Notes: generated from the sequence alone by a model not told the origin. Counted from the stretch's first letter, positions 44,727-57,016 are shown. The stretch is DNA of 64,000 bases from Athripsodes cinereus (GCA_947579605.1 OX388312.1:25691313-25755312); one strand, 5' to 3'. Program-made: numbers and translations.

Positions 44727-44844
44727 TCACGGGAGAGACGTATTTCGTCTTGTTAGGACGTTGTCAATCAATAACTCGAATAATAGAATAAAACATTTGT
44801 TTTATTTATTTCATTATGGAATTCTACTACCTAAACACCGACAC
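44727..44844 (+). mobile_element. hairpin element D, copy 4, left arm lost
   Basis: CACGGGAGAGACGTATTTCG, TTGTTAGGACGTTGTCAATC, GAATAAAACATTTGTTTTAT and ATGGAATTCTACTACCTAAA with CACCGACAC. It lies at the 5' edge of the LINE at 44360-44715. Confidence 0.8.
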
Positions 44845-44849
44845 AGTGA

Positions 44850-45394
44850 ATAAATTGAAAGAGTAATGTTCACTGAGGAACTCAGCTTTTAAGAAAATGT
44901 TGTCTGTTAATTAGTTTCTTAACGAAAACCTTGTATTGTGGGTTATCGGCATTAACTATCCGTTACTCAGACAGATAGTGAATTCTGTCCAGGGTGGGGA
45001 AATATCGCATATCTGCCAAATATCCGTTACATATCTAGTTATTATCGCGGCGAAGCGAATATATTGGATGTGAATACGGCCATTTGTTAAAATAATGTGT
45101 GTTATTTCGATGAATTTAATGCCGAATAAACATTTTTTACAGCCATTTTCATTTCCGTTGCCGTATTTTATTCTGTAAATAATGAAATATTATTTTTTAA
45201 ATAAACTATTAAAAACCAGGTAGACATTTATTTATAAATGATCAAAAGCATTTAATAAATGACTTTTTTCCATTAGCGTAGTTATGCTCTTCAGGAGGAG
45301 GTACATACGCTGAAATCACTCTTATCTTAATGAAAAGTAACAGTAACAGAAAATGCATGTTAGTACCTACTATACTATATCAATCTTTAGACGC
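44850..45394. other. unique DNA with a possible old transposon arm
   Basis: Contains ATATCCGTTACATATCTAG and related words. No gene is seen. Confidence 0.35.
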
Positions 45395-45755
45395 CATAAA
45401 TATCTTTCTTTACATAATTATTTCGTTTCTTCTACATTCATAAAGTTTCTCATAATATATACAAGTCGATTTCTTTTACCTACTCAACACATGCCCGTCC
45501 TTGAGAATCAGATTCTTACGATCAAGCCCGCGCCTTCTCACATCTCCTCTTTCAGATATCTTCTTTATTATCCTTTCATCATCCATTCATACTACATGCC
45601 AAAACCATCGTGAATTATTTACACGAGTTATACCCACAACACTCCTTTTGCATCCGCTCGTTCTTCTATTATCTTCATTCCTCACTCTATCACGCAACGT
45701 TTTACCAACCATTCTTTTCACCGATCGCATCTCCACTGCATTAACTTCACTTTAG
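45395..45755 (-). pseudogene. LINE ORF2 remnant (LRWFGHVERM family)
   Basis: The minus strand matches 20862-21484: TTGAGAATCAGATTC..CGA, CGCGCCTTCTCACATCTCC (R-x-x-G-R region), TCATTCCTCACTCTATCACG and CGATCGCATCTCCACTGCAT. There are many indels. Plus-strand frames are shadows. Confidence 0.75.
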
Positions 45756-45849
45756 TCACTTAAAAAAAATAAAAACAAGAGTTCATAACAATTCTCATTA
45801 TTTTCGATTCTATTGTTTTTTTTTGTTAGTAAAATAACACTGCTTCATT

Positions 45850-45975
45850 TATTTATTCTTTTTGCACATCATTATATAACAGTGTTAACAAAACAACATA
45901 AAATTAAAAAAAAAAACCTAGGACGATGTGCAGTGGTGAGATTATCACTATTAAGTGATTTCTTCCATCTAACTA
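45850..45975 (-). mobile_element. LINE-tail-like segment (GCACATCATT type)
   Basis: Relative of 35635-35765, with TTTGCACATCATTATATAAC at left and GATGTGCAGTGGTGAGATTA at right. Confidence 0.55.
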
Positions 45976-46670
45976 CTGTATCTATTGTCGTCGAATCGTA
46001 GATATTAAATGTTTCAATGTAATGCTTTACGAACACCTTTACAGAAGGTTCAAAAAATTACACAAAAGACAAGGAAGGCCTATATTATTCTGGAGACACC
46101 GCGGATTAAATAAAATAGATTTTGCATTAAAAATATTATATTCATGGCAAAATGATATGCAAATTCTATTACGTATGTAAATACATGATTGTATATTGTA
46201 AAAAAAAGAAAAATTCTTTACAATATACATATAAGGTGTATCACATTAGAGATTACGGGATGAAGTATGTATGTATATGAGGTATATTTACCTGATTCTC
46301 AAATGTATGTTACAGAAACAAAATGCTTTTTAGGATATGAAATCATGAGACGGCAAATATTTGAATACATTATTTGTTTATTTCTGTTTATTTAATTTGT
46401 AGGGAAATAATAATAATATCAGAAGACTATGCCGTAATAATGAAATGAAAATATAGCGAAAAAAAAAATATTTTTTTTTATATATTTTTGAAGGGTTCGC
46501 GAAATTGCGGAATTTATTATTCCATTTGCATATTAATAGAAAGTGTGGGCCTGTGCATATTTTTTTAACCTAGCATGCTGCTATAAATATTGAAAACCAC
46601 ACAACTCTATCCTTTTATGTATTCATAGACAATACTTTACATCAATAAAGTTCATGGATAGATAATTTAT
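45976..46670. other. unique AT-rich DNA, nothing recognised
   Basis: No supported gene or repeat is seen. Confidence 0.45.
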
Positions 46671-46675
46671 TCACT

Positions 46676-46795
46676 GTGTCGGTGTTTAGGTAGTAGAATT
46701 CCATATCGAAAAAAATAAAACAAGCGTTTTATTCTACTATTGATTTAATTTACGAGAGAGACGTCTTTCGTCTTATGAGGACATTGTCAATCTTG
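46676..46795 (-). mobile_element. hairpin element D, copy 5
   Basis: Minus orientation: GTGTCGGTGTTTAGGTAGTA and GAATTCCATA at left, then ACAAGCGTTTTATTCTACTA, GAGAGAGACGTCTTTCGTCT and GAGGACATTGTCAATC. One palindrome arm is missing. Confidence 0.8.
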
Positions 46796-46799
46796 ATTA

Positions 46800-47908
46800 A
46801 TTATCGATATATCGGATAGATAATTATCCAATTTATTTATTTATTTATTCATCCTTTAATGTAAATTGATTACAAACAATAACATAATCGTAATAGGTAT
46901 TTCTTATTTAAAGATAACTCAGAGAATTATAGCTACACAAGATTTTGTGATTGATTTAAGTGTCACAAGTACTTTTTGAAGGTATAACAATTTTATTTTT
47001 TGAAAAATACAAATTCTATATGATCTCTATTGCCCAATGTAACTCCTTAAACCAAAGAATTACTAGAATGGTAACGCTTTACATTTTTTTTTTGTAATTT
47101 TATGTTTCAAAATGAATTAATGAACATAATCTAAGCAAACTGTGCTGATTGTTGTAAAAATGTGTGCCTACTTTTTTATATATGGACCATCAATTCTAAA
47201 TCAAAATTAAGATAATATTTAGTAAATACATCTACAAGGAAGGACTCGAGGGAGACATGACCATATCTTTTTAAACCAACGCTCGTTCAAAACTGGTTGA
47301 TATGAAATTATATTGGTAACAAAATTTGATTGGTTGTATTACCAATTTTGCCTTAAAATTTCAAATTTATTTTATAGGTCATTCCCAAAAACATGTTTTT
47401 TTTTTATTGAAAAAGTTCCTGATGGTCTGAATGGCTTTCTTTTACATTACATACATAGTCCATGTAACAATAAGATCGGAGCATTGAGACTTGCTCCGAA
47501 TAGAGACCAATTCCTACCTCGAACTTGGGGTGTTTAAGATAAGAGATTTGAAGATGAATATGATACAAATTTACCATGTACCAATGTCAAAAATAATTTG
47601 TAATATTTGTCTCTTCAGCTTTCAAGTCATATAAATTAGTTAGATATATCTACAGTGATTCCATTACTATGTAATATTGTAAGTAGGTAGGTAGGTACAA
47701 TACACAATATTATATTTGATAAGAATATTTTTATTACATCCTGCGTGATGTCGCAGTGGTTCATGTCTTGTTTCATATTGTTACTTGTCAAAAAACATGT
47801 CAGATTGTATCCCTCTACTCTGCATATCAAGCAATATATTTTTAAAACTAGGTTTAAAACCGGCTTAGTCCATAGAATTTAGTTACGGTTTAATTGTAAA
47901 GTGAAGTT
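46800..47908. other. unique AT-rich DNA, nothing recognised
   Basis: The frame at 47313-47537 has no recognisable domain and I leave it uncalled. AGGT units lie near 47680. Confidence 0.45.
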
Positions 47909-47955
47909 AATAATAATAATAATCTTTATTGCACAAAATTAGTATACAAAGAAGA
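47909..47955 (-). mobile_element. GGTTAG-type LINE 3' tail, very short
   Basis: (AAT)n then CTTTATTGCACAAAATTAGT and ATACAAAGAA, the terminal 35 bp of the module at 32050. Confidence 0.7.
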
Positions 47956-48014
47956 AGAAAAAACATGGCATCATGAAGTTGAACATGTTAATTTTTTTGT
48001 TGTTTTTTTAGAAA

Positions 48015-48183
48015 AGATATATCTGGGTTTTGTTATAAACCCAAATACAACCTTATACACCTTTCACAGTAAGCTACTAAAAGCTTGTGTCGTGAAAGGG
48101 GAGTTTGCCGGCACCTGGTATCGAACCACGGACCCCTTGTTCACGAGGCCGAGACTCTTCCTCCAGGCTACCGACGAACTCAA
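48015..48183 (-). mobile_element. SINE-B, full length
   Basis: GATATATCTGGGTTTTGTTA at the 3' end, AGCTTGTGTCGTGAAAGGGG in the body, and GGTATCGAACCACGGACCCC (B-box) to GGCTACCGACGAAC at the head. Confidence 0.92.
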
Positions 48184-48351
48184 AACCTCGATTAACCATT
48201 TGAAACCTCGATTACTTTACGACATTTTCAAGAGTATTACAATACTATTAGGTAGTATTAATAAAAATATACTATCATCAGTATGAATTTTCACTTTGTG
48301 AACATACAAACTCTAGAATTATTAATTAAAAAAAAAACCCAATTGAAATAC

Positions 48352-48441
48352 AAACCGTTTTTGTTATAAACTGAAAAATAAGCCTGATACACCTTTCACA
48401 GTTACCATAAAGCTTGTGTCGTGAAAGGGTAATATTTGCCG
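48352..48441 (-). mobile_element. SINE-B, 3' fragment
   Basis: CCTGATACACCTTTCACAGT and AGCTTGTGTCGTGAAAGGGT then TTTGCCG. It stops where a LINE fragment begins. Confidence 0.75.
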
Positions 48442-48870
48442 TTTCTCTTTCGTGGTAGGCAGAAAGGATCGGGCGCCACTTATTCCCATCCTTGCATATA
48501 CCTACTTTTCGCTTCTGTTACTGTTCTACAATTTCTCATGCATGCTCTCTTTTTCAACATGCTCAACACTTGTCCATCCTGCAGGATCAGCAGGCTTTTT
48601 GCGTACATAAGTTAATAACAGATTTTTATCACAAACCACATTTGACCCGTCATCTTTATAAAAAAATCATTTATATTAATACGTTATAGCTATATCAAAA
48701 GTCAATACGGTAGCATCGTATTTTTTTATAAAAATGAAGTTATTATGACAGATTTATGATACTGCTTATCCCATAAAAAATATAAGTTGTAGGGTATATT
48801 ATAGTATGTATGATCTTGCCGTTTGATTCTCGGACGGCCACGCTCCGAGCACCATTCCTCTCAGCTATGT
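48442..48870 (-). pseudogene. LINE ORF2 C-terminal remnant (GRPRIKW family), interrupted
   Basis: 48442-48590 matches the 60376 family (GTAGGCAGAAAGGATCGGGC, CATGCATGCTCTC, GTCCATCCTGCAGGAT). 48805-48870 continues it (GATCTTGCCGTTTGATTCTC, CCGAGCACCATTCCTCTCAG). About 215 bp of unrelated AT-rich DNA separates the parts. Confidence 0.75.
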
Positions 48871-51800
48871 ATTATTTTTTGCGGTAAATAATCGTTTACC
48901 AAATATTGTAAGTGATTTGACTTAAGTGTTTTTTTTATTTAACCTCAATATTATCATTAAATAAGATTTCGCATGGAGGGAATATGTTATATTATCACAT
49001 GTGATCTTAGTTGTTATATACCTACACAAACAAATAAATGTTTTTTTCGGATGCTACAAACAAACATAATATGTGTGTACATGTGAACATAATCAAATAT
49101 TTATACTGTGATTGTGTCTACTATTTGAGAAATAAAAGATTTTGATATTTACCTGTGTATCTGTGACGTACGTAATATTATTAAGTTGTAACATTTATAT
49201 TACACACGAGCATACACCGCAAACAATATTTTCTACATTTTATTGCTTTGTCGTCTTGAAAGATTTCTTTTAGCTAAATTATAGAAGATATAGAAAAACA
49301 ATATTGAATTCTCATAACGAAATTGTGTAGTAAAATGATTAGAAATAAAGAGAGAGGTGATTGATGTCAGATGAAAGAGTCTCAGATTTACAATCGAGAG
49401 ATTTTAGGTTCGATTCTTACCTCTATAGACCTATTCCATCTTCACAAAAAAGCATATTTCTGATTGTCAGGAGTTCAGGATTTATTTCAAATCCAGATTC
49501 ATCATTATTTTTTTTATATTTCAATAGTTTATTATCATTCTGAATAATATCACGGTAAGGTATAAAACACTTTTTGCAGAAATACGGAGTAATTTGATTC
49601 ATAGATCTCTCAAATAAAAAATTTGAACGATACAGACCATTACGATAAATAAATAATTTAATTCATATAAAAAAGAGTACAATGTTTCGTACATTTTCTG
49701 CATTAAACAACTTATTTAGAATCGGTGCGTATGCGCATAAATTACAGTATAATGTAGTATGAGTGATCATGATTAATTTTCTCACAATTCAATTAAATTA
49801 TAATAGATTTTAGGTGAAAAGAAACGATACCAAAATTAAAAGATTGATAATTATATTTCTATGGAATGGTGGTGGTGTTCCTATTTCAGGAATAAGTATA
49901 CAAGTAGGTATATAAAGGACAGTCGTATATTACAAGGCGATGAATAGAGGTTTCTCTTCACGACCATGATTTCATTTATTAAAGAACACGGGGCCCTAAT
50001 GGAAACCTTTACAAAGTGTCCAATGAATCTTTCTCTTTTTCTCACTCTCCCTCCCTCCTCTCTCATTTTCTAAAGCGCACCATGAAATGTAGATTCTTTT
50101 TTCATTAATAATAATTTTGTTTCAGTTTTGTATTTTCTTTTATCCTTCGTCGTATTCAGTGTTTTTTTTGTTACTTCATTCACCCACCTACATAAGTTGT
50201 ATTAGTATGTTGTATTTCGATACAGTACGAACAATTTTGATTAAATTGATTTATATTTTTCAATATTATTTTACTGGTTGTAGGTTTTCGTCTGTACTTA
50301 TATTGAAGGATAAGAAAATTAGTATTATAATATTTTCAACCGTATTTGTACTTTATATATCAGTTCAGGAAAAGGAAATATGATTTAGTAATCAGTATAT
50401 TATTTCTTCGTTTATTTATATGAAACTCAAAGCTTGGATTGCGTACATGGGAAGTCTTATGAGAGGTTCTGATTTGAAAATCTTTGGAAGTTATGGGAGA
50501 AAGAGAAGTCCAGTGAGTCGTCTGAAGAAACTGACAAGTAAAAGTATCTAGATGTGTTTTGTATGTAATATGTACACAAGTGTCGAAGGGTTTTGGAAAC
50601 AGTAAAGGATAAAGGACTATGGAAATTAGGTAAGTATATACAAGTGCAATGTCTCCACGACTAAACTAAAATAAGGGAATGAACATGTATGTGTAATATT
50701 AATAATATATATTTTCCCGAGTTTTATGGAAAAATATAGCATAACTTATGAAATAATAAGCATAATAAATAGATACAATATTAATCTCGCTAAAATAACA
50801 CAAATAATAACCACTAGAATAAATTATTGACTGTTAATAACGTGTCTGAATAAATCATTTCTGTATCAATAATATTTATATCTTTATGAAATAATAACAA
50901 CAATACAATATCTTAGTAATAATGGGAATAATAATAAGATCTTAATTTGAATATATCATATTAATACCATTTTATAGTGCTTCAAAGCATAATATTATTA
51001 GACGATATATTGTTACTCGGTATATTAATATACGGTATTCACAACGCAGAAGTATTATTATATTATTATGATATACAACAATATATTATTACAAAGCTTA
51101 CACCTTTATTGAATAAAGCGCACCTACCTACAACTTACTACATACTGTACAAATGATTCAGTCGTTTCAATTTAGCGTTTACAAAAGGAAGAGAGAAATC
51201 TCTAAAGATGAGTTATACATTAAAAACGTACATTTATCATCCAAAAAAAGCTCTGCATTGTTGTAAGCTAATAGCTTTTTTATACGCTACAAAGGTAAGA
51301 AGTCTCTGAAATGATAAATCATTCTGTAAGGTGGCTTTTTTTTCATACACTTTTTTCTCTTCTTTTCTTCTTATTTTTTTCAAGAATACTAAGGTACTCA
51401 TTCGTCTGATACTAAATGAAAATCAGATATTGAAATCTCGACCAGACTTTAGAATTATTTATTTTAGGTTTAAATTACATATTTGGCCTCACCTTATTTC
51501 TTATCCGATGAAATAATGATTCTTTTATTCAAATAAATTAAAAAAATAAAAGAAAAATTCTAGGTACTTAACGCGTTTTATTTTACCTACAGCTATTGGA
51601 TATATTCCGCGATAAGTATAAAGTGGATTTTAAGAAACGATATTTTGCTGAACTTCATAGAAATTTATTTAATTATATAATGTTAAGAGAATGATGTTTA
51701 TTTTTCCATTCTTTTATGTTCCTATTTATTTTATCCCTCTTATATCGTATATTATTATACGATTATTTTTTAATAAATGTACCCCTTGTTTGTCTTTATT

Positions 51801-52711
51801 GTTGTAGAAGAAAGTAAACATTTTCCAATCACAGTAACAACAAACTCACGGTAAAAATATATTGCATTGTGCGAAGACAATATGCTGTGAAAAATTATCA
51901 TCTTTACTTGCTTGTTGTTGTAAAACTCTACATGTCCTATTTGGAGAAATACAAGAGAATTGGGATACCTCCAAAGAGACGATGAGATTGTTTTTCTTCC
52001 TGTATTTCATTATTTTCCATGTCAAGCTCCCCGATGCTGGTGTAGGCAATCAGTGACATTGTTCGAGTGATAGGAGTTAGGTGGACTTATGTAGATTAAC
52101 CTCGAAAACATCGTTTTTTAAGACGACCTTTTTCTAGCAGTGGAGAGATGAGGGCTGGTAATGCATATAACCTTACCTCTTAATATTTACAATTCAACTG
52201 ATATATTTCAGAAATTCATATCTTAAATAAATTTACATCTATATTGTCAATAAAAAATAAAACAAAATTACTCTTTATCCCATTGATACTAAAAAATATA
52301 GTCCTTTTTTCATATTTTAACAGTGCATACTTTCTCACTTTTCATCGAGAGAGACAAATACTCACCTTAGCTTGAAAGCTCAAATAAAACTTTTGCATTT
52401 TACTTTGGAAATAAAAAAAAACAACGACCGGATGAAAAGGAAAGGGTTCTATGTATTGCAATGATTGATGACAAGCATTAAAAAAAATGTGTAAGAATAT
52501 TTCTACTTTGAAAAATTCACAAGTTCTTTATCTTTTGCATTCTGTTTTATTGGAATAGGATGTTTTTTACACATTGAATTTGTACATTTGAAAATTATTA
52601 ATATCTTATTGCTCTCTAAGCCTCTTCTCGGTAAAATTAGACATAATCTAACCTCCTCCATTCAAAGGAGTAATAATGAATGTAAACATATAACTGGCGA
52701 CTTGATTACTT
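48871..52711. other. long unique AT-rich stretch, no gene recognised
   Basis: No supported gene. Near 49350-49430 GAGTCTCAGATTTACAATCG and AGGTTCGATTCTTACCTC look like a decayed tRNA-type SINE head (a similar one near 33830). TCTAGCAGTGGAGAGATG near 52134 resembles the end of the 36881 LINE family. Other small frames show no domain. Confidence 0.45.
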
Positions 52712-52905
52712 ACCATCACGCACGGGTAGCCAGTAAGCCAGCTGCATGCAATAGACATGCAAGCTGTCCTCTTCGTGCCAAAAAAATTAAAGCATTCAGA
52801 ACGGGTGGCAAACATCATCGCTGAATTTAAAATGCAAAGTGTTATTATTTTTTTCAAATACCTGCCTTTTACAGGACACTCGAAAACTAACGGAAAATTA
52901 TCCAG
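52712..52905 (-). mobile_element. TAG-tail retroposon
   Basis: TTACCATCACGCACGGGTAG, GCAAGCTGTCCTCTTCGTGC, GGGTGGCAAACATCATCGCT and CTTTTACAGGACACTCGAAA. The outer 5' end is degraded. Confidence 0.8.
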
Positions 52906-53559
52906 AAATCCATCACTAGGTATATCTATACCAATACGGCAAATCGTATATGCAAGGTATTCAGTGAATATACTTTATGAATTTACAGATCGTCTTCTCC
53001 GTGTCATGTTAATAAGACATTCATATTAGATTTAAATAATCATATACTAAAAATGGACACTGCAATCGATTTTTCTGAGAGAGATATGAAAATATTGATC
53101 CTGCATACATCACTGGAATCCTGTACATTTCGCTGATCTCATATATTATGATATGTGGGAATTCTAATAAAATAGCTGACATGTGTACTGCGATATATAT
53201 TTCCTATGCAAATTGAAAGCGATTCAATAAACCCTCCAAATTTATTGGTCGGAACCAAAATTGACTTAGAATTTTTTCTCTCTTTTCTCTCCGCGTTTCT
53301 CATTTTCTTACATATGACAATATAATGTCGTCGCGATACTTTTTACGATCCCGAACAGTATAATTGGAATATGAAATTTGAATGTTAATCGTTAGACGAA
53401 TTTGATGGCATGTTAAAAGTTCATATTATCAACGTTGACTACCCACAAAGTGCTTCTTCATATTGGTGGTAAGAAAGTGGAAAAAATCTTCCATCTTTTA
53501 TGTAAATACATACCTTTCCAGCCTTTGACGTTATGCAGCTTAAATACTTGCTGTTGTAA

Positions 53560-54105
53560 TCTAATGTATAAAATTCTCGTGTCACGATGTTTGTTATCAT
53601 AATCCTCGAAACGGCTGGACCGATTTTGATGATTTTTTTAGCCTATCGGTCAGAGGCCTGAGTCAATAACACACTTTCGCGTCACGTTCCCGCTCCGTTA
53701 GCGTTCGGGTGCAGACGATGTTGCGCCAAAGTGTTAATTTTCGTAACTATTGTGTATCTTAGCAACGAAATTGACACTTGCTTGCAACTTCGTCTGCACC
53801 CGAACGCTAACGGAGCGGGAACGTGACGCGAAAGTGTGTTATTGACTCAGGCCTCTGGTCTGCCAACCATCCGAATCAGCCAACATCCATTTTCATTCCC
53901 CTAAAAGTTGTGAGTGGTCCACCCCAATTTTGTTTAATTTTACTTTTTGGTTAATTTTTTTTTTTTTTTATTTTTTTATGGAGACATTAAAAAATACATA
54001 CAGCCCTAAATTTTCTCCTTTCTACCATCAACCTCTATTTTTTAATAGCGATATTAGTATATGGCATGATGTATCTGGCAAAACAACGTTTGCCGGGTCA
54101 GCTAG
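53560..54105 (+). mobile_element. non-autonomous Helitron (TC...CTAG), carrying a nested MITE
   Basis: It starts TCTAATGTATAAAATTCTCG after an A and ends GGGTCAGCTAG before a T, the A|T insertion with TC and CTRR ends expected of Helitrons. A hairpin GGCAAA-ACAACG-TTTGCC lies about 10 bp before CTAG. The body includes GAAACGGCTGGACCGATTTT and CAACCATCCGAATCAGCC. The layout fits the small non-autonomous Helitrons common in Lepidoptera. The frame 53930-54166 is not a gene. Confidence 0.9.
53654..53854. mobile_element. 201-bp hairpin MITE, copy 2, inside the Helitron
   Basis: Same length and ends as 37744-37944 (AGGCCTGAGTCAATAACACA). Arms pair for about 65 bp without visible mismatch except near the centre. 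It is flanked by CAG at left and CTG at right. Compared with copy 1 it has many paired (covarying) differences in the arms, for example TTTCGCGTCACG against TTTTCACGTTACG. Confidence 0.9.
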
Positions 54106-54109
54106 TATT

Positions 54110-54341
54110 GTTATAAATAAATGGCATATTGTTACGTCAGTTTGGTCAAGCAATATCTTACAATAGGTTAGTAATTTAATCGATTTTTCGAAAACTATCA
54201 GTGTCTTATAGCATATATGAAATTTGGATATTTTTGAAATAATCGATTGAACTAGTTTTTATGTCATAGGTGACAAATTAAAATCTTTATAATGTTAATA
54301 AAAAAAGTGTTTTTTTTTTGTGGACAGGTATATTATACCTA
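54110..54341. other. unique DNA
   Basis: Nothing recognised. Confidence 0.4.
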
Positions 54342-54499
54342 ATAAGGTAAGTAAATTGAAACAAGTTTTTTGTTTCGACTATAAATTATTGATCACGAGA
54401 GAGACGTCTTTCGACTTATCAGGTCATTATCAATCTGCCAGATTTGAACACTTGTTTCAATTTATCTACTTATGGAATTCAAATACATGTGCACCGACA
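54342..54499 (+). mobile_element. hairpin element D, copy 6
   Basis: TAAATTGAAACAAG at left pairs with CTTGTTTCAATTTA at right. The core ACGAGAGAGACGTCTTTCGA and CTTATCAGGTCATTATCAAT, then TTATGGAATTCAAATACATG and CACCGACAT. Confidence 0.82.
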
Positions 54500-55400
54500 T
54501 AATTAATATATTATACCTACTTTCTACATTATCAGTTACGAATAACTTATTATAAACATGAAAAAAATGGCATTTCAGTGTCAATATTTCACAAGAAGTT
54601 ATTATTTCAGGTTGATAAAAAAAATCTTATCAAGAAATCTAGAATGTGAAATCATCATGATTATGAAAGTGTACACCTTCGTTATCATTTATATTATTAT
54701 TACACGTTTGCTGTAGGCTTAAAGGACGAGTACATAATATTTAAGCTGTTTGAACTTTACAAAATATTTTTTATAATGTTCTACGTAGGTACCTATGTAT
54801 ATAAACACGAGTACAACCATACACAACATAATAATGAGGGAAAATTTTTCTACGCAGGATATGTTTAATATTATTTTACGAACAAGACATTATTAAGAAA
54901 AAAGTTAAGATATATCCTGTCTTCATTATCTTTGTTTTGGGCTGTAAAAATGTTAGAAAAGAACACAATTACCTCTTTTTAGACTTCTGATTACGATGTT
55001 TGTTTTCCTTTGAGTAGCTCATTAGTGTTACTTTTAAAACATTTCGTCAAATTATTTTCGTGTACGGCGTATAATTTTAAGAAAGGAAATGCTTTATTTG
55101 GTAAAATTAAAACTACACACAGGTGCTTACATACAACGCTTAAGGGCTTCTATTTATTGTCAGATGAACTAAAGAATGAGCAAGCAAGACTTTATATTCA
55201 GTCTAACATGATCCAATTTAAAGGATTTTTTTATCCATACACTTACAAGTACTTCATCCTTTAAGAATTCAATATAATTTTTGGTTAACTTCACAACACT
55301 TTTGTTATTTTCATCGGTCTTTTTTACATGCTCAAAACTCGTTGAATACTTCAATTCTTGATTTCAGTAATGTATATTTTAATATATTGTGCTTTACCTT
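54500..55400. other. unique DNA, no gene recognised
   Basis: The frame at 55010-55264 has protein-like composition (YNFKKGNALFGKIKTTHRC) but no family is recognised and nothing around it supports it. Confidence 0.35.
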
Positions 55401-55401
55401 A

Positions 55402-55701
55402 CTACGCAGACTCAGATGGTTTGGACACGTGCGCCGAATGTCCCCTAAAAGACTGCCATACCGGGCCCTCTGGAAACAGAGACCACCGGAGTGGAAAACA
55501 AATAGAAGAGCTCCGAGAAAAACGTGGCTGAAACACATTGAGTCCGACCTTCTCCACAGATGACTGAAACCAGAGGATGCAAAAAGCATTGCCGCTGACA
55601 GGAAGAGCTGGTCAGAATTGGTTCAAGACCCACGGGGGGCACCCACTGCCGCATATAGGCTCCGTCCACGTGCACGACTTTATGCAGCAAGGGCTCCATA
55701 A
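55402..55701 (+). pseudogene. LINE ORF2 C-terminus with one in-frame stop
   Basis: A 100-codon frame broken only by TGA at 55561-55563: LRWFGHVRRMSPKRLPYRAL, APRKTWLKHIESDL, then DAKSIAADRKSWSELVQ and RGAPTAAYRLRPRARLYAA to a TAA at 55699. The L-R-W-F-G-H-V-R-R-M core and A-x-D-R-x-x-W are LINE ORF2 C-terminal features. A (GTAA)n tail follows. The minus frames here are shadows. Confidence 0.85.
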
Positions 55702-55719
55702 GTAAGTAAGTACCATACT

Positions 55720-56140
55720 AGCAGCACGTCATACCTACTGCTTAACCTTTTTACAATTTTCATTAAGTGCGTATTTGATGTCTTGTAACAAAGAATTATA
55801 ATATAAAATTAAGACCAATGAAACTGTCCAAGTGAAAGAAGAATATTGTCTTCGAGACTGGAAACAATGGAAAAAATTGGAGAGATTTAAATTGACCAGT
55901 AGAAAAGTAAGTAAGTACTAACGGCAAGTAAGTTTTTAAACAAAAAAAAGAACGCTTAATTATTTTCATCGAGAAGTATGTATTTTTTAAGAACTTGTTT
56001 TATTTCAATAATGAAAAAGCTCCCAAGTATTTAAACAAACTGACCTGGAATAAAGGGCTAGATTCAAATTATTATAGCTGTGACAGTAGTCAGAGATGTA
56101 ATAAACATGAAGATTATTCTTCCCATGCTTTGCCATGCCA
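55720..56140. other. unique DNA, nothing recognised
   Basis: Small GTAA runs at about 55905-55915. No gene. Confidence 0.4.
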
Positions 56141-56144
56141 TTCA

Positions 56145-56285
56145 TGACGGGTAGCAAATCCCGTCGCCTTAAAGATGCAAAATGTCTTATTCTTGATATT
56201 TTCCGAATACCTTTTTTTACAGGAAATTCGAAAATGTACGGAAAAAAGTGAAACACCCTTCAATATTCTTTGCCGTTGACTCTAC
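56145..56285 (-). mobile_element. TAG-tail retroposon, decayed
   Basis: CATGACGGGTAGCAAATCCC, TAAAGATGCAAAATGTCTTA, TTTACAGGAAATTCGAAAAT and TTGCCGTTGACTCTACGG. Confidence 0.6.
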
Positions 56286-56734
56286 GGCACTACGAGAGCA
56301 AATTCATAATACATTATTTTTTTTCAAATTGTTATTATTCTTTTCAATCACTTTAATTATTTGCGGGTAGAAATAATGTTTACTTGAGAGAGCAGTTACA
56401 AAAAAATATTCGATGTTAGTACTAACATTAAATATTGATGTATTAATCAATAAGGTATATTTCCCTAGGGTGTCTATTGCGGTTGGTATATACATATTTA
56501 CAAGTATCTGAGTGTATAAAATGTAAGTTCATATATTTTAGAAATTATAATTTGTGCTTTTAGTATACGAGTAGGTGGTATACTGTAAATCAGAGTTGGT
56601 GAATTTTTTGATTTATAGGTATATTTAAATTAATACTCCTAAAATAAGTTTTGACGTCATTTAGTTGTAATTTAAATATAATTACATGATTTCACACGAA
56701 ATATATTTTTTAAACCGTGCCGTCCTTGATAATT

Positions 56735-56820
56735 ATTAGGTCTCCCAATCATTTTTGTAAACTTTTGAATGTCATGTAAAAGGCAGTAGGTAGTTACTAA
56801 ACATTTATACCATCTTCTTT
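56735..56820 (+). mobile_element. TAG-tail retroposon, 5' fragment
   Basis: TCTCCCAATCATTTTTGTAA, TTGAATGTCATGTAAAAGGC and TACCATCTTC match the 5' third. Confidence 0.5.
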
Positions 56821-56952
56821 TTTTTCTAATTGTCCCTAGGCCCCTGTTTTCCAGGCACTTGGACTCGTCATACATACATTTTATAAAATTTATCACAATT
56901 TCAAATACCTACATTGATAATAACTGGTTGTTGATTCTCGGGTTTGCCATGT

Positions 56953-57016
56953 CTTGATTTGTTTAATCGACGTTTCGGTGCACTTGCTGGCTCCATCTTC
57001 AGGATATGAAATTCAA
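56953..57016 (-). ncRNA. hammerhead-ribozyme-like motif (candidate)
   Basis: The minus strand reads CTGAAGA (57002-56996), then a short stem-capable segment GGAGC...GCACC, then GAAACGTC ending at 56969. These fit the hammerhead core CUGANGA / GAAA / NUH with a very short stem III (AC/GU). Outside, ATC before CTGA pairs with GAT after GTC, and beyond a small internal loop TTGAATTT pairs with AAATCAA (one bulge), giving a plausible stem I. An unpaired U follows A9, and stem II has a mismatch. Reduced-stem-III hammerheads are known from Penelope-like retroelements, so this may be a relic of one. It is a candidate only. Confidence 0.4.

Noticed and set aside
47313..47537. 74-codon frame as a possible gene
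   Set aside because: No domain, no context, and chance length.
55010..55264. 84-codon frame with protein-like composition
   Set aside because: No recognised family, no neighbouring exons, and length within chance for this base composition.
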